64,000 bases of DNA, from assembly GCA_936432065.2 (NCBI GenBank), contig OW386292.2:99467829-99531828 (forward strand), in the 5' to 3' direction. Positions 32,262-43,890 of the stretch are shown here, piece by piece. A program made the position numbers and the translations under genes. The DNA comes from Rutpela maculata. Taxonomy: Eukaryota > Arthropoda > Insecta > Coleoptera > Cerambycidae. The notes beneath the pieces are model-generated. The model did no database searches. It was not told the origin of the DNA and worked only from the letters and a program-made list of their open reading frames with translations. Each line of letters opens with the position of its first letter. The stretch's first letter is position 1.

Positions 32262-34148
32262 ATGCTTGTATTCGAAGTTCAATTCGACTATTCATCAGAT
32301 TACAAAACCATTACATTATTGACACAATCGTTCGTTTTCAGACGGATCGCGATGAGCGATTCGAGTAACAGCGAAAATACAGATGTCGACTGCGTTGGAG
32401 AAGATAGAATTCATTCGGTGGATATTCATATTCCCACTAAGAAAAAATATTCCCAAACTCCTACTGCCCTTAGAAGTCGACTTCATACAGAACGTAAGCG
32501 GAGACGATTACAAGCAGAGGCATCGTGTTCTTCGATACAAATGAAGGAGTTTAAACAATATTCTTCTCGGCCGGAGGTTATTCGCAAACGAATTTATCGC
32601 GCTAAAAGGAACACGAAATTGAGAGTTGACGAAGATGAATCTCATGCATCAACTCAATCGGTGCAACAACTGGCAGAGAGCCATCTTTACAATTTCGAAG
32701 AACATGCTACTTATGTATGGACAGATAGTGATTCTGATGTACGGACACTTTCTGACACACAAGAATCTCATTCAAATTTTGAAGGGGTACAGGCTCAGCA
32801 ACGACAGAGGGACTTTCAGCATTCGAAAGCGACTCGCTCTTTCAAACAGTATATGGACAGGAAATTCTTTATCGATACTTTAGATGAATATTGTCGCATT
32901 TGTGATAGGCTCTGGTGGTTGTCGCGTTTGAAAGAAATAACATACGACTCCAGACAGGCCGTGTTTCTTAATGCTCGTGGGTACAACGTTGAAAAAAAGT
33001 CAAAATTTTACGTTTGCACTAACTGTTGGACGTTTCTACGTTCCTGCAAGATGCCCACTATGGCGACAGTAAACGGGTTTGTGTGTCCGGAAATACCTGA
33101 CGACTTACCGACTTGATGTCCTATAAGTGAGCGCTTTATTTGCCCTCGTTCGCCTTTTATGCAAATTAGAAAATTACACTATTATGCCGGTTCCAAACGA
33201 TTGCACGGACAAGTAATTAATGTACCTGTGGACGTTGATAATATGGTTTCGTGTTTACCGCGTCAACTTGACGACGATTTTACATTCAACGTCAATCTCA
33301 AACGAAACTTACTACATAAAAGTACATACATGGCAGGTTGTATTTCAAAGTATGCGATAAAGATGTGGCTCACGCGTCTCGTAGATACTCCTCTTTATAA
33401 GGCTTACAACATAACAATAAATCCAAATTTCATGACGAACACAGTGGATGAGGGAGCATATAATAATTGTGATATAAATTCTCCATCGCCGGTGTATACA
33501 GACGACGACGAAGATAGCTCTAATGACGACGATGTTCATACTGCAACGTTCACACGAAAGCGGGCAAGAAGTCGAGGGTTGCTTGAGGCTAACATAATGG
33601 AACGTTGTGCACAAATTTCTAGTGTTCAAGAGAGAATATCTACCTCGGAGTAAATGTTGGGCTGTATGCAACATACTATGTTTTGGAGTGAGGAGGCTAC
33701 GTTAAATGTAGCGCCTGCTCAAAATTCTCAACCTCTGGCTTTGGCTTTTGACGGTGATGCTGAAGAATTATCCTTCCCGATAATATATTTTGGACATAGA
33801 CGTGTCTTTACGGTTAAAGTGACTCCTTACACTATCGCGACTAGCGAAATAAGACGCAGAGATCGTCGTGGTGTTCGCTCTGATCACTTACTTTACATGG
33901 CCGCTAAAATTTTGCTCTTGCGAGTGACACAAAGTTTTCAGGTAATGTTTCATTCAAATGCTACAGAATTTGGAAATATCACGCGTATGCAAGTAGAAGA
34001 TCGAGAGTTCATTAGAGAGCGTATGTGTAGAAACGAATCTTTCCTAAAAAATATTCCAAATTCGGTGCAGTATTGGTATTCTCGAAAAAAGGATTTATTT
34101 GCCATGATGCGACAATTGGGAATTATTTCTGACTCTGAGTGCGTCTGA
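32262..34148 (+). pseudogene. Helentron RepHel, N-terminal zinc finger and Helitron_like_N region
   Basis: A start at ATG 32262 or 32351 (MSDSSNSEN) is plausible. A basic, serine-rich stretch with XRKRxYRAKR segments leads to two Cys pairs, CRICDRLWW (about residues 211-219) and CTNCWTFLRSCKMPT (about 251-265). A TGA at 33114-33116 breaks the frame. The same frame continues through 33159-33653 (an LPRQLDDD motif, then an acidic linker) to a TAA at 33651. It then runs on through 33654-34148 with TVKVTPYT, HLLYMAAKILLLR and the VQYWYSRKKDLFAMMRQLG block typical of Helitron_like_N. Two in-frame stops and a 1-nt shift near 34130 inactivate it. Confidence 0.75.
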
Positions 34149-34149
34149 G

Positions 34150-35229
34150 GTACACTGGAAACCGCTTTTGAAATATATCTTTAAATTTCAACACTATCCA
34201 CTCGGAGACGGTGAGCCACACGAGTACTTGACAGATGAGGCTATCGATTTAATGAGCGCAACATCGAGAGCTGAACTCGTTAATAGTGATCCGACGATTT
34301 GTTGCTTATATTTCGACAAACTAGTGGATGCCGTATTGTCTGCTCTGAAGATGAAATCGGGACCGTTTGGAACATATCGTGTCGTGGACTTCTTTCGTCG
34401 TATAGAATTCCAGCATCGCGGCAGTGCATACTGTCACATTTTGTTATGGCTAGAGAACGCTCCTACTGAACCCGTATCGGAAAATATGCCTCAAACGGTA
34501 CAGCTGATAGACATGTTGTGTTCTGTCAATAGAGACTTGGTCGTTGGTTCGAGACCGCTGCAGATTCATAATCATACGCATACTTGATATAAGAAACGTG
34601 CGAGGGTATGTCGTTTTGGAGCACCATTCTGGCCCATGGATGAGACTCGTATTTTGGTACCTGTATCGGCAGACAAGATGCAGGAAACTTATGTCCAACG
34701 CTTCAAGTCTTTACATACTGCATTACAAAATATAGAGTATACCAGTTTCGATGAGTTTCTAGATACTAATTTCGTTTATACGTTTGAGGAGTATTTATTA
34801 ATTCTTCGTCACGGAATACATCGGCCGACTGTATTCATGAAAAGAGATTTAAAGAATATTTGGACGAGTCCTTTCAATCCCATCATATCGTCAGTTTTGC
34901 AATCAAACATGGATATACAAATTATATTGGACGAGTATTCGTGTGCAACTTACGTCGCTGACTACGTTAATAAAAGCGAGAGGGGCTTCAGTAATTTACA
35001 TCGTGAGCTCATTGACTTGAGAGACAAATTTCCAGATACGGATTACGAGGCGTGTTTGAAAGAACTTGGACGTCGTACACTTAACAATGTTGAGATGTGT
35101 GCTCAGGAAGCTGCATGGTTTCTAATGCGCTTACCTATGTCCGAAATGTCGAGAGCGGTTCTTATATTCCCACTCAGCATCCAACAGAGCGGTTTTTCTC
35201 TCGTAAATCTCATCGGCAAATGGAATTAG
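34150..35229 (+). pseudogene. Helentron Rep (HUH/Y2 endonuclease) region with altered HUH motif
   Basis: The frame resumes with WKPLLKYIFKFQHYPLGDGE. The HUH motif context EFQHRGSAYCHILLWLEN lies at about 34408-34461. The first histidine of the expected H-U-H is Tyr here (TAC at 34429-34431), and the second is present (CAC 34435). A TGA at 34585-34587 follows. The same frame continues with the region carrying the catalytic tyrosines, ATYVADYVNKSERG (about 34950-34990), which has the two-Tyr arrangement of Helitron Reps. The frame shifts near 35150 into the helicase ORF. Rep proteins nick and rejoin single strands at the element ends; loss of a metal-binding His would abolish this. Confidence 0.75.
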
Positions 35230-37444
35230 AGGGTTTGGATGACGAGTCCACAGATGTATGGAAACAAAATATTATCCAGGAATACGAGCACCGACCACAA
35301 AATTTCAACGAACTGTGCCTTGCGGACTTTGTAGCAAATTATGATAGAGTTCGGTGCAGAAAGCGAAAACGTGATGAAGAAGGTGTTCCAGCAACAGGTG
35401 ACAATGATGATGAGTTCAATCATCCCACCCAAAGTGATGATGAGAATGCGAATGAGGACGTGGATACTTCTGATACTTCACGAACTATAAGATTTCGTAA
35501 ACGAGCCAAACCGAAAATATTGAGATGGCGATCATATTCGGCAGGTGATTCCCTCTTGAATTATAAACGCGAAATGGTAACGTTATTCTGGCCGTTTCGT
35601 AGTGAGGAAATAGAAATTTTAAACAACGACGCATACATCAGACTCTTCGACGGTAACGTGCAGCTTCTCCTTACTCGCTTAAAACAATACGATTCTGGCA
35701 TTCAGTGGGATACTATCGAAAACGAGATACTTTCACGGCAAAATGGTATTGATAGTTGTGACGAAGACGAGGAGCATACTAACGTTGGTCCCATTATTAG
35801 AGACGTTCCGACAGACTATATTCGCGATGCAGCAGCTAATGATACGTTTCAACCAAACGATGATGATATTCTCATGTCTAAAACAATTTCATCCGTTAGA
35901 CGGATCGAAAATAGAATGTCTCACAATGAGTACTGTCGAATGTTACGCGTTTTAAATAGTGGACAGAAAACGTTCGTTTTAGAATATATACGGAGACTTT
36001 TATATGCCGAGAACGACGAACTCTTGCAGGTGTTTTTAACTGGCCCAGCGGGTTCGGGCAAGAGCTATGTTCTACGTTGTCTCATGGAAAGTGCAAATCG
36101 TTTTACGAAACGAAATAATACTAGTAAATGTGCCTACGTTGCTTGTGCCACAACAGGTAAGGCCGCAGTGAACATCGACGGTACTACCGTTCACACGGCT
36201 TTCAATATAGGCATAAATTCTAAACGTCGACTGCCTATACACGAATCTCGGTTACAGGGTATGCGTTGCGATTTCTCGGAGATAGCCACTATCATTATCG
36301 ACGAAGTCGGTATGATGGGTGCAGATATGTTGAATTTAGTTGGTGAACGATTACGTAGCATCGGTTCAAGGCCAAATGACTCGTTGGGAGGTTTTCACAC
36401 TATATTCACAGGAGATCTTCGTCAGTTGCCACCGGTTAATGCTCGAGTTGTTTATACGCGTCCGCCCAACATGCTCCAAGATCGTATGCTTTGGCACAAC
36501 TTGGACTATTATGAATTGACAGAGGTTATGCGGCAATCAGACAAGACTTTCTCTGACATCCTTACGAAAATTGGTAATGGAGACTGTTTAGAGGAGACAG
36601 AACGTCGATTTATAGAATCTCGTTTCTATGACGCTAAAATCCTAGACTCACAACCGAATTTGGAAAGTGCAGTGAGATTGTTCCATCGCAACTCGGACGT
36701 GGATAATTATAATTATCGTGTTTTAATGAAATACTCGTCACATATTGCCATCGCAGGGGTCAACATTCGAGGGCACAAAACTAATGATCAGTTAAAATCG
36801 GCAAAACAGAAACTCGCTACGTTAGACGTTACTTCGACAGGAAATATGCCGTCCAAATTAAATCTAGTTCTAGGTAAACCGTACATTGTGACACAGAATA
36901 TCGATAAACAGGATAAAATTGTCAACGGTTCCTTTGGTTATCTGCGTTATATAGAATTTGACAGAGAAACAGGTCAGTCGACTTCTACGAGTAATGTGCC
37001 ACATCAAACAGTAATAAATTCAAGACCAGATCCTGACACAGAAAACATTGGTGATGTAGCTGATTCGATGGGAATGGCATCATCTTCGCAAGCTAACGGT
37101 AATATTGTTCGTCTTTGGTTGGAGTTTAACGACAAATCTGTAGGACGCTGTTTAAGAGCGAAATATCAATATCAGACAGTCGCTCTTGGTTTATGCGGTG
37201 ATTTTACGCCCATAGTAAAACGAGAAGCGATATTCAACGTCGGAGCCTCGAAAATAATTAGAGCAAAGAGACAACAGTTTCCACTCGTTCCAGCCAACGC
37301 CATGACTATTCACAAATATCACAAGGTGCTACATATGAATCGGTTGTATACGACTACGATAAATCGCATGAAATTTCCCTGGTTTACGTTGCCATGTCAA
37401 GAGCCAAGAGTTTAGACGGTTTGTATTTGACTAACAATAGATGA
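35097..37444 (+). pseudogene. Helentron PIF1-family helicase domain
   Basis: The 772-codon ORF to 37415 has an acidic linker (to residue about 145) and a long spacer, then Walker A GPAGSGKSYV at about residues 316-325. A TTGKAAVNIDG-TVH motif, Walker B IIIDEVGMMG (about 398-407), GDLRQLPPV and a late AMTIHK motif follow. A 1-nt shift near 37320 moves the last motif (YVAMSRAKSLDGLYLTN, helicase motif VI) into the frame ending with TGA at 37442-37444. PIF1-type helicases unwind DNA 5' to 3'; in these elements the domain drives strand displacement during rolling-circle transposition. Confidence 0.85.
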
Positions 37445-38506
37445 GATTTCAGGTTTCATCACTGTAAGAAAAGGAGTAAGGATCGAGGTGCACTACGAAC
37501 AGAATTTCAACGATTATATACTCGAAAGCTCAAAACGGTCGTCGATGATTGTGTTGAAATAATAAGTTCTTCTGCTGAACACATTATTTACGAACCACAC
37601 ATCCCACTTTCAGATCAATATGATTTACAGAGACGTTTGCCAGCTTCCGACTTTACACTATTATATCTAAATTGTCAAAGTTGGAAGGCTCATTGCGAAG
37701 ATTTAAATACTGATCCTGTTGTACAGGCACAGCCTGGAATTTTGGCACTATCAGAAACTTGGATGCACGACGACGAAGGCAACAAACAACATACAAATGA
37801 TAATAGTTCGGAATTACAGACTTCTAGTTTGGGATGTGACATTCGTTCCATTGCAACAACACCAATATTGAAGAATTATAAGTGTATAGCGCGAAATAAT
37901 AACGACAGAAATAGGGCAGGAGGAGTAGCCATTTATCGCTCATTAATATCCACTCGATTCTTTTCTTTCATCAAAGAAATATCGCTTGACATTAGAAACG
38001 CACCGTACGGAGATGTGTGTTGTGTTTGTCTGGAATATAACGACAGAACTGGTAATCGTAAAGAAGTGTACGTCGTCACTGTATACGCGCAACCAAATAT
38101 ATCTCAAGACAAATTAATAAAGTTCCTAGATACGGCACTATGGCACTTTCACAGACTTTCGACCAAATTCTTTACGAGTTGTAGCGAAAATAGCGCCTTC
38201 AAGCCAGTATTACTGTGCGGCGATTTCAATTGGGATTTGTCCAAGTCTCCTCAAGTGACACAGTATCTTAGCGAAACGATGGAATTTCAATGGGCTACCA
38301 AAAATCTTGTGACTACACGGCACGGCACCAGTATAGATGGAATATTTTATAAAAGAGCACACGTAGAAGTTATCCCATACGTATCCTACTTCACTGTTCA
38401 TCGTCCGCTTCTTGCGACCATAATTATTCCAAATTCCGATAACAACACTTTCGACATCTCAGATATTGTTATGTCCCAGATACACGATAGCGAAAACAAT
38501 GATTAG
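37445..38506 (+). pseudogene. Helentron C-terminal EEP (AP-like) endonuclease domain
   Basis: It lies in the same frame as helicase motif VI, past one stop (37442-37444). A linker is followed by LLYLNCQSW (about 37658), LALSETWMH, GGVAIYRS, VVTVYAQPN, LLCGDFNWDL (about 38213-38242) and a terminal HRP segment. These match the Asn, Glu, Asp and His motifs of the EEP fold. The final motif reads VHRP where many EEP enzymes have SDH. An independent LINE is unlikely, as no RT follows and the position fits the known Helentron fusion. Confidence 0.8.
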
Positions 38507-38738
38507 GTATCAAAGCATATTCATTCAAGTCTGAATGTATGTATGAAGATGTGCCTTGTATGATTGCATGTATGGCGATTAACCACATGTTTCCCAGCCG
38601 ACAATTAAAATATTTTAATATTGGAAATGTTTTTTTTGTTTCAGATTCAATCTCATTCAGAGACTACGAGAATAACGACGAGGACTCGAGTCTCAAGCTA
38701 CATTCGACCCACGTTCATAATTTACTACTATTCACATT

Positions 38739-40080
38739 ATGGCTTCTACCAGTTATTCCCACGATTTCAATGAAATAGATGAGAAACAAGAAACAGATGA
38801 GAAACAAGAACACGCGCCTGCAGCATCTGTACCATCAAATTTTAGAAGGACTCGTCCAACAGCAACGATGGTAAGGGCTAGGCAAAGTAGTAGTAGCAGT
38901 CATACAATTACTAGGTCAAAGGACGAAACACTCTTCAAATAAAAAACAAGAAAAGGTTCCACGTGCTTCTGCAAAAATTTACGATGATGATGTGGACTAC
39001 ATTCGGGCATCACAAAGTTCATCTCCAGTTCAGCCGCATACGCCAACTGTTGCCAAGAAACGACTGCGTATGTATTCTGAAACAGATGAGTCCTCCGAGG
39101 ACGAAAATACAAACGCTTCCACGTCCAACAGTCCGTACGAAATGAAACCACCAGCATCATCTTTCTTCTTTAACAACAGCCATGTCGAGAAATTATACTC
39201 ATCATTTAAAGACTACGATTTCGTTGAGAAGAACGTATTTCGCTCGGTTGAGGCGTTCTCAGCTGCAAAATTTAAGTTACAGAAAAATGCGACTATATCA
39301 AATTCAAACTTCACGCAATTTTCTTATAAGAAACCGCCAACTTTATTTCTCATTACCAATTTATTTGGCTTAAGTGTAAACACATCTGCCGATTATATGA
39401 ACAAATTGACGATTCACGATATCAAGGCACTGCTACCAAAACATCGTGTTTCAGTACTACTACCCACAGCGACTCATTGGTGGCACCAAGAAAGCCAGGC
39501 ATTATTCGAAGTGGCTATCAAGCGGTTAACTACAGATATGGCAACTTTGGCAAACGTAAACGACTTCAAAGAGGCCATGCAAAAATTCCAGCAAACAGAT
39601 AAAATGAAAGAGAACATCTCAGCACTGAAGACCAGACTGCTAACGGCTACGAAAAATATGCAAGGGAAAACGAGCCCTTCAGTTTTCGGTGTGCGACTCT
39701 ACTCTACAACAACCATACCCAGTACTCTGCCTGCTCCAGTAGCCAAAGTTAAAGAGGATCAATCAGGTGCTAGACAATGTAAATGGAAAGAGCTGCTAAC
39801 CACTCCTCAACACATTCACGGCATAATTCTATTAACCATTCGTGGTTTTAAGATGACGAGGAGTGGTCTCAGCGTAGATATGAATTTGGAGACCCTGATC
39901 TATGCTAATGTTCAAATGTCAGTAAGTAGGGCTGAGCAGAATCCTACATCAAAACGGTTAAGAAGATCCAGCATTGTGGATACGCTACAGGAGGATGATT
40001 CCTCAGACGATGACAGTTTGGTCCCTTCGACTCAACGTTCGAAAAATTCACCTCGTATTGATGCCAGCACTTGGTATTAA
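38739..40080 (+). CDS. Unrecognised accessory protein of the Helentron (about 446 codons, one frameshift)
   Basis: The first part (38739-38943) is open from ATG. The downstream ORF (38992-40080, 362 aa) is in another frame, and its frame is open back to about 38905. A single 1-nt shift near 38905-38920 would connect the two. The N-terminal 150 residues are rich in S, E, D, T and K. The central region (FLITNLFGL, LLPKHRVSVLLPTATHWW, then a helix with M-A-T-L-A-N-V-N-D-F) looks globular and mixed alpha/beta. A Lys/Gln stretch, GIILLTIRGFKM and an acidic DDSSDDDS tail follow. I do not recognise the family. Its position, strand and terminal AATAAA suggest it belongs to the Helentron, perhaps a DNA-binding helper, but that is inference. 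Confidence 0.6.
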
Positions 40081-40110
40081 ACCCTGCTGTCTTTTTTATG
40101 TAATGGTTGA

Positions 40111-40852
40111 ATAAATGATTTATAAATTTGTTCTCATTCTTTTATTATATTTAACATACTAAATTTCACATATCTGATTCAAACAGATTGTTTCATTTCT
40201 ATAGATCAAAATTTAAAGTTGTTACACACTATTAGTTCAGCTATGTAAAGTTAAAACAAATCTAAATTCTGGTCCATCATTTCCAATGTTTACTCCGGTT
40301 GCATTGTTGCGAAGGACTGTGAATTTTTTAAGTAGAAAACACCCTCATATCTTTGTTAATCTCGTTAATAATGACACTAGATGTTTTGGAGCTTTTTTAT
40401 AGTGAGTTTTAAAGTACTTAATGACGACCAGAAGTATTTTTCGGCGCTTTCGGTTTTATCAGCAACTTTTGATATTTGAAATAGTCAGTAAACCAACATT
40501 TTTTTATCAATCACCACCAATCATCAACCAACAATCAACTAAAAATTGAATAATTACATTTAAATTTACAGTTTAAACACCAATATGCTGCAGAAACTAC
40601 ACTTTGACTGTCCGATAAAAAAAATGAAATGTTCACAGAAGAAATCGAAAAAGAAGGTAAGATAGAACTTTAATATACAGAAACAAGAACTAGCTGTTTA
40701 TTTAATATTGATATGCGGGCATTTTTACAACAAAACTGGCATCAATTGTGCTTTTCAACATTTAAAATCGATTAATATGTACCTAAAGTTAAAACTCCCG
40801 AGTTTAAAATAATTAAAAATATGTCATCTTTGGTTTTCATTTGCAGGCAGGT
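40111..40852. other. AT-rich stretch without supportable features
   Basis: It may include the 3' terminus of the Helentron. I see no gene or clear inverted repeat. Confidence 0.4.
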
Positions 40853-40854
40853 AT

Positions 40855-41228
40855 GTGTAAGGTGTCCCGTATCATTGTGTTTAAATTTTGGGAGCGTAAA
40901 GTAGGCTTAATTGTAAGACTATAAAAGCCAAAATGGTAAGGCGATTTTAATTTGTTTCGAAGTTACAAGGCCTATTAAATTTGTGGCCAGTAATTAAAAA
41001 AAAAAACTGAATCATCCGTGGAAATAAATAACAAAATACAACTTTTTTTTATTTATTCCCACGAATGATACTAGTTTTTTTTTATTTACTGGTCACAAAT
41101 TTTATAGCTTTTTAACTTCTTCGAATCAAATTAAAATCAACCTACAACTTTTTTGATTTTTAGTTTTACAATTAAGTCTACTTTACGCCCCAAAAATTTG
41201 AACATAAAGATACGGGACATCTTGTGTA
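40855..41228. mobile_element. 374-bp palindromic foldback element
   Basis: Left arm TGTAAGGTGTCCCGTATC and continuing sequence to about 40920 is the inverse of the right arm ending GATACGGGACATCTTGTGTA. The central parts also pair (GGCCAGTAATTAAAAAAAAA against TTTATTTACTGGTC; CCGTGGAAATAAAT against ATTTATTCCCACG). Pairing across most of its length makes it a near-complete hairpin with no coding capacity. Confidence 0.75.
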
Positions 41229-41479
41229 GACCATATGCTGTCATATTTAATTTAATGGCCCATAATAGAAGTGTTAACATTGTGATTTTCATTTCGGTCC
41301 AATGGAACATGCCAGTAACAGAGGCGATCAATTCATATGCCGGGTGTATGACATAGGGCCAACGAAAACCCGCATATAAATGTTTGTCTGGATATGGTTG
41401 TTTTATATATTTTCTTCCCTCAAAAGCGGATTTACGGGGGGGGGGGGTAATTACTATTAATGTGTAGATTGAATTCTAA

Positions 41480-41830
41480 ATAAAATCAGCGAACCATACA
41501 CCACCTACTTCATCTAATGATGCAAATGTTACACAATTAGACGTAAGTAACCCTTGTTGCAGTTGCAGTAGTACAGCAGAAGCAGCTAAAAATAGGCCCA
41601 TCGCCTTTAAATCAGGGACATGTAATGTTGATTTTGGGTTATTTATTGCTAATACAAGTTTCAACGACGCAGAAAGAGTGAATTTGTTGAAAAATGCCTG
41701 GGAGTCCCCAGAAAGTTTTTCATATCCATTTAGTGCACAACAATAGGGACGTGTTATTTGTCAAAGAAGCATTTTAGTGCGTTTCGATAAATTCTTCGAT
41801 AGTGTGGAAGATGAGCGTGAGTAAGTGCAT
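41480..41830 (+). pseudogene. Possible TTF-type zinc-finger/hAT-like fragment
   Basis: Around 41600-41790 the reading G-T-C-N-V-D-F-G-L-F-I, then F-N-D-A-E-R-V-N-L-L-K-N-A-W, then S-Y-P-F and a C-Q-R-S-I segment resembles the N-terminal part of insect hAT-associated TTF-type zinc-finger proteins. It is short, in broken frames and without the cysteine cluster, so the call is tentative. Confidence 0.3.
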
Positions 41831-41929
41831 ATATATTTTCTAAACTGCAATGAAGTTGGCATTAAGGTGTTTCGATTTTTCGATATGACGCAAATAATAT
41901 TTATTATTTCAGAGGTCAGTCTAATGCCC

Positions 41930-42340
41930 AGTCGTATGAAAATTACCAAACTGAAGTTGACACACAGCGGCCAATCTGAAGCTGATGATGAACAGGAGGC
42001 AACTCAAATTACAGTTTACTGAATATCAGATAAAAAGAAAAAGAGAAGTGTCCGTATCTCAAAAATCGGACGGAGTTTCTACTTCAGTAAACCCTCTTAG
42101 CAAAACAAAGAAAAGCAATGATACACTGTTACAGTTAATAAAAAAACAAAGGGGAGGAGAGGGACCAGTTGGGAAAAAACATTGACAAAATAATGAAGCC
42201 TGAGGAACAAAATGATATCGATCTGTTTTCTAGAAGTATTGCTGCTACTGTCAAGAAAATTTGACCTAAAGAGGTAACTGAGGCTAAAATGAAAATTTAC
42301 TATCTTCTCATTCCTATATACCTGTAGGACAGGCATCTAT
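41930..42340 (+). pseudogene. BESS-motif protein fragment (Harbinger-associated MADF/BESS gene)
   Basis: The ORF 41985-42185 is basic and serine-rich. In a shifted frame downstream (about 42190-42300) the translation M-K-P-E-E-Q-N-D-I-D-L-F-S-R-S-I-A-A-T-V-K-K, then a break and E-V-T-E-A-K-M-K-I follows the BESS motif consensus (acidic start, FFxS hydrophobic core, K-x-x-P-P, basic end). MADF/BESS proteins are the usual second gene of insect PIF/Harbinger elements, and a Harbinger transposase exon lies 300 bp away on the opposite strand. Confidence 0.55.
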
Positions 42341-42612
42341 GTCCATGATGTCCTCACCCTCACCATACACGAATGTATCTAGAGACTCATCGTATGTTTC
42401 CCAAGATGCACCTTATGTAGCTTTATCGTCGGCTGTCCAAGATGAGCCTACTACTCTAACTTGCTTTTATGAGAACAGTGGACAAAATATGCGTGACAAT
42501 GGAAGTCCTACTAATTTTTAGATAAAATACTACAAGATTTGTCGAGTAAAACGATCAATGTGTAAACTATTTTAGTTCCTTAAAAAATAAATAATAAATA
42601 GTATTTTTTACT

Positions 42613-42936
42613 TCATTGTTTGCCCAATACCACAAATAAATAATAAGCTGTTTCTGTTAATACATACCTCGGAGTCACTGCAAGTTTTTCAACTGGCAAG
42701 ATAGAACTTTGCACACGATTGTACGGAGCAACGCTCAAATCTTCTTCGATAAGATTGACAAGAAAAGAAAATTGTTGTCTTGTAAATCTAAAATATGCTT
42801 TCAATTTCACTTCGTCGTCTAGCAGGTGTCTATGAATAAGTAATTTGAATGCAGATATTTCGATCTCTTCTTTCAAATTGTCTTTTTCTTGTAACAGCAC
42901 TAAAGCTAAAGCTTTTTTTTTACTTTTGCGACACAT
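42613..42936 (-). pseudogene. PIF/Harbinger transposase, N-terminal exon
   Basis: This 107-residue minus-strand ORF starts with a basic M-C-R-K-S-K-K-K. It contains AYFRFTRQQFSFLVNLIEED and ILPVEKLAVT, the N-terminal helix-turn-helix/oligomerisation region of HARBI1-like transposases. The family sequence ends near 42665 at a GTATGT that looks like a splice donor, so the last residues are probably intron. No downstream exon with the DDE core is present; the next sequence is the BESS gene on the other strand. Probably a deletion derivative. Confidence 0.65.
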
Positions 42937-42959
42937 TCATAACGCGGTTTCACCAGACA

Positions 42960-43890
42960 ACTGACAAATATAAGTTCCTTAATATATGACTGACAAATTC
43001 AAGGAAAACATTATTACGCAGTGCGTTACGTATTACGTTATGCTAGATGTATTGCGTCTTGCGTAGCGTGAAATGTGTGTCGCTTTGAAAATTTGGCTTT
43101 AAAGAATTTCAATTCTTTTTTAAAACTGAAATACATAAAATTCTTCAACCCAACCAAACCAGATGGATCTCAGTTGAAGCGTGCGCTTCTTGTGTCTTGG
43201 AACAATGTGTTCCTCTAAAGGCCTATTTTAGAGACCTTTTGTTTTGAAGATCCGTCAGTAACAAACGAAGACATAATGAAACATTAAACAATGCATTTAC
43301 AGAAATGTATTTAGAATTCATGGTGTATATTTTAAACGACTTTAATACATTATTTCAATCCAATGAACCACTCCTTTATAAGCTAAAACCAGAAATAATA
43401 AAAATACTCAAAACAATATTACAACAGCAGTTACATTAGAAAAGAGGAATTTATTTCAAGATTATTTTTAAATTTGATCACACAATAATCCGTACATTTT
43501 TACCTAAGGTAACGCGGACCAACATTGACACAAGTTTAAAATTAATTTGTTTTTATTTTGACAAAAATGTTTGCATAAATATAAAGTTAACCAAAAACTC
43601 CATTTGTTGGTGAAATTTGGAAGCTCTGGCGCTGTTCTTAGTATTTTTAATATGGCCTCCATATGAATATCTGTTCCCGGTATAGTGAATTTCGTGCTTA
43701 GGTAACTGTGTATAACAGACAGGATACATAGTTTTGTGTAAATTATTGGTCAATTATTTTTTATCTCCATTTTCTTTGTTTTCCTTGTTTAAGGTTATAT
43801 TTGACAGTGTCAATGTTATTCCTTAGACTAATATTGACAGTGTCTAAGTTATTTGAATAGTAAGATTAATAACATTAATAACATTTTATT
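42960..43890. other. AT-rich stretch, no gene
   Basis: Nothing is supportable except a short imperfect direct repeat, TTGACAGTGTC, at about 43801 and 43833. Confidence 0.4.

Larger units (their letters stand above)
32262..40110 (+). mobile_element. Helentron (Helitron-group rolling-circle transposon) with Rep-helicase-endonuclease and an accessory gene
   Basis: Zinc finger, Rep (HUH/Y2) region, PIF1-type helicase and C-terminal EEP endonuclease follow one another in a single transcription unit (32262-38506). Fusion of an endonuclease to the RepHel protein is the known signature of Helentrons. A second gene on the same strand (38739-40080) ends just before an AATAAA at about 40110. Exact termini cannot be fixed by eye. 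The 127-bp satellite-like units upstream may be part of the left end. Confidence 0.8.

Noticed and set aside
37637..38506. Independent LINE endonuclease ORF
   Set aside because: No reverse transcriptase follows, and the domain is in frame with helicase motif VI just upstream. The Helentron fusion explains it better.
41440..41453. G-run as a regulatory quadruplex
   Set aside because: Single uninterrupted G tracts (also near 29876 and 48849) occur in decayed sequence and lack the four-tract arrangement.
42097..42336. Minus-strand 79-aa ORF
   Set aside because: Antisense of the BESS-motif fragment, which has the recognisable pattern.
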